Part shown: positions 1 to 7,695 of the stretch, piece by piece
How the letters are laid out: every line of letters begins with the position of its first letter
How positions within the stretch are numbered: the first letter of the stretch is position 1
Assembly (NCBI GenBank): GCA_009780675.1
Contig: WQZP01000006.1
Location: 1 to 64,000, forward strand
Source: Spirochaetaceae bacterium
GTDB lineage: Bacteria; Spirochaetota; Spirochaetia; CADAEX01
Length of the DNA stretch: 64,000 bases
Direction of reading: 5' to 3'
Program-made: the position numbers and the translations under genes
The notes under the pieces: generated by a model
Told to the model about the DNA's origin: nothing
Seen by the model: the letters and a program-made list of their open reading frames with translations, nothing else
Database searches by the model: none

Positions 1-562
1 ACCCTTCGAGAAAAGAACATAAGTAACACTGGCCTGAATAAGAAATACAGTATGAACCATGTACAAAAACTTCTGTTTCCATATTATTTTTATGCGCCAG
101 GTCTGTAAGCTCTTTTATTTCGGAGAGGGAAAGTTCCCGTGCAAGATTTATTCTTGTTATGTTGTGCCTGCTGAAAAACGTTATCTGCCCTTTAGTGTGT
201 GTTGTTGCCTGGGTTGAAATATGGATTTTTGCCATGGGATAATTTTTTTTAAAAATATAAAGAATCCCCATATCCTGTATTATGAAGTCTGTTATTCCGG
301 AAATCATTGCTGTATCAATAACATCAAGAACTAAGGGAATTTCTCCCTCTGTTATAAGTGTATTTAAGGTAAGGTATAATTTTATTCCCCTAAGCTTTGC
401 TTCTGAGACAATACTGGGCAGTTGTTTGGGATCTATATTTTTCGCTCTTTGCCTTGCATTAAAAAAAGGGAGTCCAAAATATACTGCATTGGCTCCTGCT
501 GCAAATGCTGCTTTAATACATTCAATATCCCCTGCAGGAGATAGTATTTCAGGCTTTCTCAC
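1..562 (-). CDS. Peptidase U32 family protein, C-terminus cut by window edge
   Basis: Translated from the minus strand, the frame opens with GTG at 562 and reads RKPEILSPAGD, the usual N-terminus of the U32 family (YhbU/RlhA/TrhP-like). It continues with GANAVYFGLPFFNARQRAKN, an IHISTQATTH segment and VFVHGSYCISYSGQCYLCS, where the Cys cluster is family-typical. The reading frame is open to base 1, so the C-terminus lies outside the window. GTG is chosen because an in-frame TAA lies two codons upstream and the family motif begins at once. Members are peptidases or, in several characterised cases, tRNA/23S rRNA hydroxylation factors; which applies here cannot be told. It starts 9 bases after the GNAT gene stop, so the two are probably co-transcribed. 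Confidence 0.85.
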   Translation of the reverse strand, partial: MRKPEILSPAGDIECIKAAFAAGANAVYFGLPFFNARQRAKNIDPKQLPSIVSEAKLRGIKLYLTLNTLITEGEIPLVLDVIDTAMISGITDFIIQDMGILYIFKKNYPMAKIHISTQATTHTKGQITFFSRHNITRINLARELSLSEIKELTDLAHKNNMETEVFVHGSYCISYSGQCYLCSFLEG

Positions 563-571
563 ATATTAAAG

Positions 572-1075
572 TTATATTTTCTTGTAAATATATTCAATCA
601 TCACACTATTATCTTCTTTTTTTGTTCTCTTTTCTTCATTAAAAACAAACGAAAACTTTTCCAGTAATTTGATGGATTGTTCATTAAGTGGGTCAACTAT
701 TGCCCTTATTTCTTTGGAATGATTCTCTTCAAGATGATCTATAAATGCTTTGACAGCTTCTGCTGCAAAACCTTTTCCATGATATTTTTCATTAAAATGA
801 TACCCAATTGAAAAGTAGGTATCTTCTTCTTTAAGATAAAGCACGCCTATAATTTTTTTTTCTGATATAAGCTCTGCGCCAAACTCTTTTTCATGATTAT
901 TCGTGCAATATGCTTCTATAATATCAGTTATATTTTCATCAGCGTTTGCTCTTGTTATCGGAGAAAAATCATCATATTTAGCAATAACAGGATTGCCAAA
1001 TATCTGGAAGTAATCTTCTGCATCGCTTCTGATAAGCTTTCGTATTAAAATTCTTTTGGTTTTTATATTTTCCAT
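572..1075 (-). CDS. GNAT family N-acetyltransferase (RimJ/RimL-like)
   Basis: This 167-residue protein has the RimJ/RimL-type layout. It starts with TKRILIRKLIRSDAEDYFQIF, has a central IGVLYLKEEDTYFSIGYHF strand region, then the acetyl-CoA loop YHGKGFAAEAVKAFIDH (Q/RxxGxG/A form) and a C-terminal NEQSIKLLEKFSF helix. Such enzymes acetylate N-terminal or side-chain amines using acetyl-CoA; the substrate here is not predictable. The ATG lies 58 bases from the divergent aldo/keto reductase gene, and the U32 gene follows 9 bases after the stop. Confidence 0.85.
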   Translation of the reverse strand: MENIKTKRILIRKLIRSDAEDYFQIFGNPVIAKYDDFSPITRANADENITDIIEAYCTNNHEKEFGAELISEKKIIGVLYLKEEDTYFSIGYHFNEKYHGKGFAAEAVKAFIDHLEENHSKEIRAIVDPLNEQSIKLLEKFSFVFNEEKRTKKEDNSVMIEYIYKKI

Positions 1076-1133
1076 AATTATTGTTTCGATAGTTATACTT
1101 TATTATTTTAGAAAAAATCAATAAGATAAAATT

Positions 1134-2081
1134 ATGAAAAAATATAAACTGGGGCTTACTGGAATAGAAGTTACTGAGCTTTGCCTTGGCACTTTGCCTA
1201 TGGGGCCGCTTCAGAAAAATCTGGAGATTGATTATGCTGCCTCGATTGTTGCAAAAGCGCTAAAAGGGGGAGTCAACTTTATAGATACTGCCCAGATGTA
1301 TCAAACTTACTTGCCAATAAAAAAAGCAATGGAGCAGACTGGCATTACGCCTGTGATTGCGTCAAAAAGCAATGTAACAGAATATAATGATATGGAAAGC
1401 GCGGTGTATGAAGCGCTGGAAATGCTTGGGCTTGAGAAAATCGATATTTTTCATTTGCACGCAGCAAGGGCAAACAGGGATCTGTTTAAACTACGCGCCA
1501 GCGCTTTTAAGGCTTTGCTTGATTTAAAAGAAAAAGGGAAGGTAAAAGCAGTGGGTGTTAGCTGCCATTCCGCAGACCTTGTTGGAGTGGCTGCAGATGT
1601 TAAGGAGCTTGATATTGTGTTCCCTTTAATAAATTATAAAGGGATGGGCGTAATAGAAGGGGCGCTTGCGGATATGGAACAGGCAATTGAAAAATGCAGG
1701 AGCGCGGGCAAGGGGATATATCTTATGAAAGTTCTTGCTGGCGGAAATTTTCTCGAGAACTATGGAGAGGCATTAACTTTTGCAAGAGCTTTGGGCTTCC
1801 CCATTGCGGTAGGTATGGTTAGTGAAAAAGAAGTCGACTATAATCTCTCTTATTTTAATTCAAAAGACCCATCTGGTTTTTCCAATCCTACGCTAAAGGA
1901 ATATGATAAAAAATTTCATGTTGTAAAGCGTGTTTGCCGGAATTGCGAAAAGTGTGTTACCACTTGCGCTTCTTATGCAATAACAATAATAAATGAAAAA
2001 GCTTTTATTGATAATGAAAAGTGTATAATGTGCGGCTATTGTGTTCTTGGATGTCCCACTCTGGCAATACGACCTGTTTGA
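1134..2081 (+). CDS. Aldo/keto reductase with C-terminal 4Fe-4S ferredoxin domain
   Basis: Residues 1-250 form an AKR barrel: KLGLTGIEVTELCLGT at the start, FIDTAQMYQTY carrying the catalytic Asp and Tyr, a Lys in VIASKS and a His in IFHLHAA. Residues 265-315 hold two cysteine clusters (CRNCEKCVTTC and CIMCGYCVLGC), the pattern of two [4Fe-4S] ferredoxin sites. Proteins of this build are common in anaerobes and presumably couple ferredoxin electrons to carbonyl reduction, but their substrates are mostly unknown. 315 residues is normal for the group. The gene is divergent from the GNAT gene and convergent with deoC. No intrinsic terminator was seen after it. Confidence 0.88.
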   Translation: MKKYKLGLTGIEVTELCLGTLPMGPLQKNLEIDYAASIVAKALKGGVNFIDTAQMYQTYLPIKKAMEQTGITPVIASKSNVTEYNDMESAVYEALEMLGLEKIDIFHLHAARANRDLFKLRASAFKALLDLKEKGKVKAVGVSCHSADLVGVAADVKELDIVFPLINYKGMGVIEGALADMEQAIEKCRSAGKGIYLMKVLAGGNFLENYGEALTFARALGFPIAVGMVSEKEVDYNLSYFNSKDPSGFSNPTLKEYDKKFHVVKRVCRNCEKCVTTCASYAITIINEKAFIDNEKCIMCGYCVLGCPTLAIRPV

Positions 2082-2109
2082 AAAACAGAGCACATGACCC
2101 ATTTTTAGG

Positions 2110-2805
2110 CTAGTAATTAGATGGCGCTGTGTTATTCCCCGGCCCTGGCCCGTGCGCAGTGCAAATTGCAATTCCGGAGCTTGTGCCAAGCCGGTCTGCG
2201 CCTGCTTCAATCATTTTTAGCGCATCTTCAAGAGTTTTAATTCCGCCGGAAGTTTTTACTTTTGCCTTTCCACTAACGCTTTTTTTAAGCAAAGCAACAT
2301 CACTTAGGGTAGCGCCGCTTAAAGAAAATCCTGTTGAAGTTTTGACAAAATCTGCCCCTGCGTTCACAGCAATATCACACGCAATAAGTTTTTCTTCCTC
2401 TGTAAGCAGGCAGGTTTCAATTATTACTTTTAGAACAGTCGCAGCATCGCAGTTTTTCCTTACAGTTATAATATCATTTTCAAGCTGTTTAAGATTGCGG
2501 TCTTTGAGAAATCCTATATTTATGACCATATCGATTTCTGTTGCTCCATCATCTATGGCATTTCTTGCTTCGATCCCCTTAACACTGCTTTTTGTTGCTC
2601 CCAGCGGAAAACCCACAACACTGCATACTTTTACTTTACTCCCCTTTAGAAAATTCGAAGCAAACCCTACCCAACAAGGATTCAGACATACTGAATAAAA
2701 ATTATAAATAAGAGCTTCTTCGCAAAGTTTTTCGATCTGATTTTTAGAAACATCGGGCTTTAAAAGCGTGTGGTCAATAAAAGAGGCAATATCTGTGTTT
2801 TTCAT
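2110..2805 (-). CDS. deoC: Deoxyribose-phosphate aldolase
   Basis: DeoC splits 2-deoxyribose 5-phosphate into glyceraldehyde 3-phosphate and acetaldehyde. The protein shows IDHTLLKPD at the N-terminus, VVGFPLGA, EIDMVINIGFLK, the Schiff-base Lys region LKVIIETCLL, ADFVKTSTGF with the active-site Lys, and VKTSGGIKT followed by GADRLGTSSG. The start at 2805 (MKNTDIA) is preferred over a longer frame because GGAGA lies 5 bases upstream and family members begin here. At about 231 residues it is full length. The C-terminal tail (GPGPGNNTAPSNY) is Gly/Pro-rich and atypical. The gene stands alone, so it may serve deoxynucleoside salvage without adjacent partners. Confidence 0.93.
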   Translation of the reverse strand: MKNTDIASFIDHTLLKPDVSKNQIEKLCEEALIYNFYSVCLNPCWVGFASNFLKGSKVKVCSVVGFPLGATKSSVKGIEARNAIDDGATEIDMVINIGFLKDRNLKQLENDIITVRKNCDAATVLKVIIETCLLTEEEKLIACDIAVNAGADFVKTSTGFSLSGATLSDVALLKKSVSGKAKVKTSGGIKTLEDALKMIEAGADRLGTSSGIAICTAHGPGPGNNTAPSNY

Positions 2806-2874
2806 AAAAATTCTCCAAAATGGTAAGGGCAAAGTATTATAAAAAATAGTATATTAATATTTGGGAGAGTAACA

Positions 2875-3342
2875 ATGGAAAACAGAGTTGAAATATTAAG
2901 AAATTTTATTCAAAGAAATATCCCAAATAGAGACAATAATGAAGAGCGTCTTGAGCTTTATATGCATATGTATGCTGTATCGCAATTTTGCGCCATGATC
3001 GCGCTAAAAAGAAATCAAAATGCTGAATTAGCAGCTATGGCAGGGCTGTTACACGATTTACATACATATAAGACATTAGACTCAAAAGGGCATGCTAAAA
3101 AAGGGGCAGTACTTGCAAAGGAAATTCTTAAAACACTTAATGTAACAACAGATGAAGAAACAGAAAAAATATGTTCTGCAATTTATAGCCATAGCAAGAA
3201 AAAAAATAAACATTCAGATTTTACCGAAGTATTGGTTGATGCTGATGTATTGCAACATTATTTGTATAATACAGAATTGGCAATAATCGAAAAAGATAAA
3301 GAAAGATTAAAAAAAATAATAAAAGAATTTGGATTAGGATAA
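2875..3342 (+). CDS. HD-domain hydrolase
   Basis: A 155-residue single-domain HD protein. A His in YMHMYAVSQF is followed by GLLHDLHTYKT with the HD pair, then YSHSKKKNKHSDFTEVLVDADVLQHYLYN, which supplies the third His and the distal Asp. These are the metal ligands of HD phosphohydrolases. Substrate could be a nucleotide or phosphoester; nothing in the sequence narrows it. The ATG follows a GGGAGAG ribosome-binding site. It is divergent from deoC with a gap of about 70 bases. Confidence 0.8.
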   Translation: MENRVEILRNFIQRNIPNRDNNEERLELYMHMYAVSQFCAMIALKRNQNAELAAMAGLLHDLHTYKTLDSKGHAKKGAVLAKEILKTLNVTTDEETEKICSAIYSHSKKKNKHSDFTEVLVDADVLQHYLYNTELAIIEKDKERLKKIIKEFGLG

Positions 3343-3416
3343 AAAAAGTGCGGAACGATTTTTTGAGCCTCCTTGTTCATTTTTACCGAGCCTGTTTTAC
3401 CTTATACCCTCTACTT

Positions 3417-3980
3417 TTAATAATGAGTACAAGCCAAAGCCTTTTTCTGCTTCTCAATATACCCACTTTGGGCAGTAGAAAGATTAGCAAATCGCTGTTT
3501 TAGTAAGGCTTTTTCAATGGGGTCAATGCCGGGGGCTCGGAGAATATTTTGCAATCTCGTCCTATGGGCTATACAGGCAATATGAAATGAATCTTTAGGA
3601 AAATTGTTTACACGATACTTTTTATCATGGGGGTAGGTTTGCTCAACTGCCTGATAGAGAGTGTCATTCTCTACAATTTTTAGGGCAAGAAAAGCGTCAT
3701 CAAAACTTTGTATAGCTTTGGTGAGGCTGCTTAGGCTGTCAGTATCGGTTTCTTCGCAAAATTGTAGTTCTTGGTTTATGAAGGTATACTCGGAAAGGAT
3801 TATAACTTGAGGGTCAGCGGAGGATTGAGCGTCTTTGAAAGCGAGGAGCGCCTCCGATATGCCTTCCTCATAGGAAATTCGACCTTCTTCTGCTTTGCCT
3901 CTGGTAGCAAAACCTTTGCGGCCAAAATCGATGGCAAAAACTGCGCCATATATTTTACTTATTAAGCCAACCGGGTCCAA
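3417..3980 (-). CDS. Conserved-looking hypothetical protein, downstream partner of a 76-residue ORF
   Basis: 187 residues, no recognised domain. The N-terminal third contains IDFGRKGFATRGKAEEGRIS, and the remainder is helical and moderately charged (SLSSLTKAIQSFDDAFLALK), ending LSTAQSGYIEKQKKALA. The only available start in the long frame is TTG at 3980, overlapping the upstream gene by 26 bases; translational coupling would explain the absence of its own ribosome-binding site. No signal peptide or membrane segment is visible. Its fixed pairing with the 76-residue gene suggests a two-component unit, but I cannot name a function. Confidence 0.6.
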   Translation of the reverse strand: MDPVGLISKIYGAVFAIDFGRKGFATRGKAEEGRISYEEGISEALLAFKDAQSSADPQVIILSEYTFINQELQFCEETDTDSLSSLTKAIQSFDDAFLALKIVENDTLYQAVEQTYPHDKKYRVNNFPKDSFHIACIAHRTRLQNILRAPGIDPIEKALLKQRFANLSTAQSGYIEKQKKALACTHY

Positions 3981-4185
3981 ATTCCGCCTCCGCTTCTGAC
4001 AAATTCCAGCCGCCGTTTATGAGAAAGTCTACACCGATTTTCTCTTTGGCTACCTTTGCCAAATATGGGGGCATGGGGGCTGTTTTTATAACACGGTGAA
4101 AGCCTTCTCTATCTCCTGCTTGCCTCAATGCACAAGCCTTCATTGATATTGCAAGTTTCTCATCTAAAGTCATGGTCTGCGACAT
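3955..4185 (-). CDS. Small hypothetical protein (76 aa), first gene of an overlapping pair
   Basis: A soluble 76-residue protein beginning MSQTMTLDEKLAISMKACALRQAGDREGFHRVI and ending in an acidic-aromatic tail (GWNLSEAEAEFGPGWLNK). The ATG at 4185 follows an AAGGAGAA ribosome-binding site (reverse strand, about 4190-4198). It has an N-terminal helix and a Pro-rich middle (KTAPMPPYLAK). It overlaps the next gene by 26 bases. Small-large overlapping pairs are typical of toxin-antitoxin or subunit pairs, but no toxin fold is recognised, so it stays unassigned. Confidence 0.6.
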   Translation of the reverse strand: MSQTMTLDEKLAISMKACALRQAGDREGFHRVIKTAPMPPYLAKVAKEKIGVDFLINGGWNLSEAEAEFGPGWLNK

Positions 4186-4415
4186 AAATTTCTCCTTAAG
4201 ACTACAGTATACAAGTCAAGAATACCCTCGGCAAGTGGCATTTTGATTACTCCATGCTGAAAATGATGCAAAACTACCATCGAGGTCAGTAGTTTTATAG
4301 CTTATTCTCTGAATCATAACAATTTGAAAAAGGCGTTAATTTTTTCAGGCTAATAGTAGGTTGCAACAATATTGACACCCCCAATTATAAATGTAAAACT
4401 AAAAAAAGAGAGCTT
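4186..4415. other. Intergenic region, divergent promoters expected
   Basis: 230 bases between the divergent small-protein pair and the membrane-protein gene. It must hold both promoters. A TTGACA at about 4373 lacks a well-spaced -10. Nothing else was seen. Confidence 0.4.
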
Positions 4416-4841
4416 ATGGACTCAGACTTGGTTAAAAGAAAAATCATAGATATTTATAAAGATATAAGTCTAAAAAAACAATACAAAATAGTATTTCTGA
4501 CTTCTGCAATATTGTTGGCAATAATCATAGTATCTGCCCTGCAAGGCTTGTTTTTTATATCTGCTATTTTATCTCTTTCATTGTTTATTGCTTTTATACT
4601 ATGGATCCGCATCCGAAAAATAAACGAAATAGTGGGTTATGGATCATTTTATGCCCGTATTTCTTATGAGGCATTTGCCAAAGCTTTAATAAAAAACAAT
4701 ATTAGCATAGACGAACTAAAAGCAGTTGAGGCTCTTTTTGAAGCAGATATTACTTGCCCAATAACAGGCGCCTACAAAACAGACATTTATGTAAAAATCA
4801 ATAAATACCTACAGTCTAGACAACACTCAGGGGCTGTCTGA
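4416..4841 (+). CDS. Small membrane protein, two transmembrane helices
   Basis: 141 residues. Two strongly hydrophobic segments (about residues 24-43 and 46-64, IVFLTSAILLAIIIVSALQG and FISAILSLSLFIAFILWI) are joined by a short turn, flanked by a lysine-rich N-terminus and an arginine-rich cytosolic edge (RIRKIN). The C-terminal 75 residues are soluble and predicted helical. No family is recognised. A GAGAG ribosome-binding site precedes the ATG. The topology suggests both termini are cytoplasmic. Confidence 0.6.
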   Translation: MDSDLVKRKIIDIYKDISLKKQYKIVFLTSAILLAIIIVSALQGLFFISAILSLSLFIAFILWIRIRKINEIVGYGSFYARISYEAFAKALIKNNISIDELKAVEALFEADITCPITGAYKTDIYVKINKYLQSRQHSGAV

Positions 4842-5010
4842 AAATTGATTTTCGCGCTTTTGGCTATTAATTTGACTATTTTTTTGCTTTTACCCCCTCC
4901 CCCCCAATTTCAAAGCAAGTTTTTTATTCCAATGCAGGCAAAAACAGGACTTTATTACACAGGAAACACTATAATTTTGGCTAGATTTTTATTTTGATGT
5001 ATTCATTATC

Positions 5011-5040
5011 TTGACACATTCCGTAGAATATAGTTATTAT
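5011..5040 (+). promoter_or_regulatory. Candidate sigma-70-type promoter for the lipoprotein leader
   Basis: TTGACA at 5011-5016 and TATTAT at 5035-5040, spacer 18. It lies about 215 bases before the lipoprotein ATG, so the transcript would carry the structured leader. Confidence 0.5.
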
Positions 5041-5138
5041 TACTATTGATGAGGTTGAATTGCATTATTATGCGTAAAACAGCAAACAACTTTATTTATT
5101 CTCATTATATGGGTAAAATGCGGGTCTTTCCGTTTTTT

Positions 5139-5255
5139 ATATATTCCTACGGTGTAGGAAGTGCCTGTTGAGGGCGGATTTATTTTCGTGATAATCCGCT
5201 TTAGCCAATTTAGTTGGCTCAAAAGGCAGAAAATCACAAAAAAGGAGTGTTTTTT
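5139..5255 (+). promoter_or_regulatory. Structured 5' leader, copy 1 (three hairpins)
   Basis: Three inverted repeats occur in succession: TTCCTAC/GTAGGAA (5144-5160, loop GGT), GCGGATT/AATCCGC (5174-5199) and AGCCAA/TTGGCT (5203-5219). They are followed by AAAGGAG and the ATG at 5256. The block aligns with the leader of the next lipoprotein (6236-6351) and in part with that of the minus-strand lipoprotein at 32936-33015. In hairpin 1 the second base pair changes from T-A to C-G between copies, which favours an RNA structure. No known riboswitch consensus was recognised. Confidence 0.6.
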
Positions 5256-6125
5256 ATGAAAAACACAATAAAATTTTTAGGGATCATCGCTCTTGTGGCG
5301 GTAATCGGATTTTCAATAGCTGCTTGTAGTAATGATCCTAGTTATACTCTGGCGCCTACAAGTGTAGTACTTGCTTATGGCTCACATGGGGAACCGAGTA
5401 ATGTGGAAATCTATGATCTTATGCCTGGCTTCTCTTATGTGTTTACGAGGGGAAATAATAATAACAGTTGGTCTGCTCTTAATGCATCTGGAGAATTTGT
5501 TGGAGGCGGCACTGGCACTGTATGGAGTTTAGCTCAAGCAATAGGCCAAGCTACCGACCTGGGTGCAGGTGTAACAACAGTTCAATCAAGCCTTTTAAAT
5601 GGCCAGACTTATAATATATTTAGGGTTTTTGAAGCTGCTGGTGCTGTTTTTAATGCTGCTGCTGCTCCGGGTACAAATGTGTTGGGACCTAATTGGGAAT
5701 TTGATAACAGAAACGATACTACCCCTGTAGGAGCGGGTGTTCTCGATTTTGATTGGAAGGACGGCAGGAATGCTGTAGTGGACTTGAGACTATTGCTTGC
5801 TACACACGGTATAGCTCTTAGACCACGTATGTCTGATGACGTGACACCCGTCTTTCAATCTGGGGTAGGAGATGGCAGGACAACCATAATATTTCTTATA
5901 GGTGATACTATTCCAGGCGAGGCAGGTACAGTTGTGTTTGATAATGTGGTGCTTGGTGCTCAAGAAGTGCTGCAGGGCCCTACTACAGCAGCACCTACTG
6001 GACGATGGAGATTCGCTACAACAAGTGCAGGGGGCGCTACGCTTACTGCAGTTGCAGGAGATAATTTTTTCACACTTTCAAATGTTGGTGATACTCGAGC
6101 AAATCTAGTAAGATTCGCTCCTTAA
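5256..6125 (+). CDS. Lipoprotein, tandem paralogue 1
   Basis: 289 residues. Signal peptide MKNTIKFLGIIALVAVIGF ends in lipobox SIAAC, so the mature protein is lipid-anchored and probably surface or periplasmic. The mature part is Gly/Ala/Thr-rich and beta-like, with IYDLMPGFSYVFTRG and LLNGQTYNIFRV segments that recur in the next gene (ISNLPAATYVLVAG, LANGMTYFVFRT). The ATG at 5256 is chosen over an upstream frame start because it follows AAAGGAG and begins the signal peptide. No enzymatic motif is seen. Poly-Asn (NNNNS) and poly-Ala stretches hint at repeat-driven variation. Function unknown. Confidence 0.75.
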   Translation: MKNTIKFLGIIALVAVIGFSIAACSNDPSYTLAPTSVVLAYGSHGEPSNVEIYDLMPGFSYVFTRGNNNNSWSALNASGEFVGGGTGTVWSLAQAIGQATDLGAGVTTVQSSLLNGQTYNIFRVFEAAGAVFNAAAAPGTNVLGPNWEFDNRNDTTPVGAGVLDFDWKDGRNAVVDLRLLLATHGIALRPRMSDDVTPVFQSGVGDGRTTIIFLIGDTIPGEAGTVVFDNVVLGAQEVLQGPTTAAPTGRWRFATTSAGGATLTAVAGDNFFTLSNVGDTRANLVRFAP

Positions 6126-6141
6126 TTCTTAAGGAATTGGT

Positions 6142-6230
6142 GCAGGAATTTTTAGAGATAAGGGAGAAAGCGCAAATTAATAAAATGAGCGCTTTTAGCC
6201 TCTCCCGCCATAATGGTTTGGAGTTCCTGC
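6142..6230 (+). other. Large nested stem-loop between lipoprotein genes
   Basis: Nested inverted repeats: GCAGGAA (6142-6148) with TTCCTGC (6224-6230), GGGAGA (6162-6167) with TCTCCC (6201-6206), and AAGCGC (6168-6173) with GCGCTT (6189-6194). No U-tract follows, so it is not a standard terminator. It sits just before leader copy 2 and may be a processing or stability element. Confidence 0.5.
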
Positions 6231-6235
6231 TTATT

Positions 6236-6351
6236 ATAATCCCTACGTTGTAGGGAAGATATCTGCTCAAAGGCGGATTTACTTTATAGATAGTGCGCTT
6301 TAGCCAATTTGGCTTAAAAGGCAGAATATCACAAAAAAAGGAATGGTTTTT
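6236..6351 (+). promoter_or_regulatory. Structured 5' leader, copy 2
   Basis: Homologue of the leader at 5139-5255. Hairpin 1 is TCCCTAC/GTAGGGA (6240-6256, loop GTT) and hairpin 3 is AGCC/GGCT (6302-6314). Hairpin 2 is weaker here (GCG/CGC plus ACT/AGT). AGGCAGAA, TATCACAAAAAAAGGA and the ribosome-binding region are shared with copy 1. No -35/-10 pair of good quality was seen between the two genes, so it may act within a dicistronic transcript. Confidence 0.55.
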
Positions 6352-7275
6352 ATGAAAAATACAATCAAACTTTTAGGAATTATCGCGCTTATTGCGGTAA
6401 TTGGATTTTCAATAACTGCTTGTGATGCCAGCGATCCTGAGTTACCAGAAATCGCTTCAACTGTAATACTTGCTGCTGGTTCGTGGGGAGTAGAAAATGA
6501 CAGAAGAATTTCCAACCTTCCAGCCGCAACATATGTGCTTGTAGCAGGACCTCAAATGGATATAACTGGAACATCAGTATTTGGCGTTCCAACAAGCGGA
6601 ATAATGCCTGATAATTTTATAGGCCCGCTTTTTGGGGGCACTCTTGCTGCACCAGTAGGTACTGCTGGTGCAATTACCGCGGGTACAGAAGTTGTTGGCC
6701 TTGCTAATGGCATGACATATTTTGTGTTTAGAACTGATGACCCAGCAGTTGTTGCTGCTCCTGTTGCTTCTCCTGGGCTGTTTCCTGCTGCGGCAATAGC
6801 TGCTGCTGATAGAAGACATCGTGTAATCAATGTAACTCCTGCTTCTTTTACTGCTGTTGCTGGTACTACGCCTGCTAGTGGTGTTCCTGGGATGCCTGGT
6901 AATGCTTTCGTTATTGGTGATACTCCTGTAGGAAACAACGATACGATCCTTATTATAAATATTGGTCGAAATTTTCATGCTAATTTTAGCGGACCTCTTG
7001 CTGCTACAGGAGCTCTGCAGGACTGGTATGCAGATATGGCAAATAGACATAACGGCTTTCTTCTGTGGGGTGCTTTAGAGACAGACGATAGAACACATGA
7101 AGTTAGAATCAGTGGTCTTGGTGCTAATGCTGCTGCAGTTACTGCTAACACAGCAGGTGTTACTGTTCAAACAATCGCAGGTCAGCCTTATATTATAATT
7201 CGAAATCTTAGGGAGACTACTACGATAACATTTACTTATTTCCCAAGGCCAATTGAATTGCATTATATTCCTTAA
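6352..7275 (+). CDS. Lipoprotein, tandem paralogue 2
   Basis: 307 residues. Signal MKNTIKLLGIIALIAVIGF with lipobox SITAC differs little from the preceding gene, while the mature part has diverged strongly, a pattern of duplication followed by diversifying change. It is rich in Ala, Gly, Pro and Val with beta-strand-like segments (TYVLVAGP, TYFVFRT, DTILIINIGRNF). The start at 6352 follows AAAGGAATGG and begins the signal sequence. A strong terminator follows, closing the two-gene unit. Likely an exported, lipid-anchored envelope protein; function unknown. Confidence 0.75.
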   Translation: MKNTIKLLGIIALIAVIGFSITACDASDPELPEIASTVILAAGSWGVENDRRISNLPAATYVLVAGPQMDITGTSVFGVPTSGIMPDNFIGPLFGGTLAAPVGTAGAITAGTEVVGLANGMTYFVFRTDDPAVVAAPVASPGLFPAAAIAAADRRHRVINVTPASFTAVAGTTPASGVPGMPGNAFVIGDTPVGNNDTILIINIGRNFHANFSGPLAATGALQDWYADMANRHNGFLLWGALETDDRTHEVRISGLGANAAAVTANTAGVTVQTIAGQPYIIIRNLRETTTITFTYFPRPIELHYIP

Positions 7276-7298
7276 TTTATTTTAATTTAACCTATACA

Positions 7299-7326
7299 AA
7301 CCACCACAGCTATTGTGGTGGTTTTT
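7299..7326 (+). terminator. Intrinsic terminator after lipoprotein pair
   Basis: AACCACCACA / TGTGGTGGTT stem (7299-7322) with loop GCTA and a T-run to 7326. Confidence 0.85.
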
Positions 7327-7419
7327 TATGTATCATGGTAGAGAAATGCCGCAAATTCAATTAGAGCCTAAAGCACATCTGCACAGCAACCCTATTTTGT
7401 TTTTCGCGCCAGCCCAGCC

Positions 7420-7695
7420 TTAATTGTTCAAACTACGAATGGTTTCCATATCCAAGCCTGTGATTTCTTGTACAAATTCAGGAGTAGAGCCTTCTGCCAG
7501 CAGGTTCCGTGCAATTTCCAATTTTTCTTTTTCATTGCCTTCCTTGTTGCGAAACTCAATTAACTGATTAAAGCAAAGTTCAGCTGTTAGGCTGTCAATA
7601 ACAGCTTCCCGGTTCTCTTCCAAAAACTCTTTGAGTATATTGTTTTCGATACAATAATCTATTGCGGCTTTAACAGATTCTTCATTTGTTGACAT
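7420..7695 (-). CDS. Stand-alone C-terminal module of an Rpn-type nuclease
   Basis: 91 residues: VKAAIDYCIENNILKEFLEENREAV..., then a charged helix and IARNLLAEGSTPEFVQEITGLDMETIRSL. This matches the usual C-terminal tail of Rpn/PD-(D/E)XK 'transposase-like' proteins and parallels the end of the upstream gene (AIKSAIKYCYSHDILKEYLE ... LLDQGLSIDEIKKRI). It has an ATG of its own at 7695, overlapping the upstream gene by 14 bases. It may be a remnant of a duplicated paralogue or a deliberately separate tail subunit; sequence alone does not decide. Confidence 0.65.
   Translation of the reverse strand: MSTNEESVKAAIDYCIENNILKEFLEENREAVIDSLTAELCFNQLIEFRNKEGNEKEKLEIARNLLAEGSTPEFVQEITGLDMETIRSLNN

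Noticed and set aside
2129-2698. A long open frame on the plus strand across deoC.
   Set aside because: It is the antisense of a well-conserved deoC and has no ribosome-binding site or recognisable domain.
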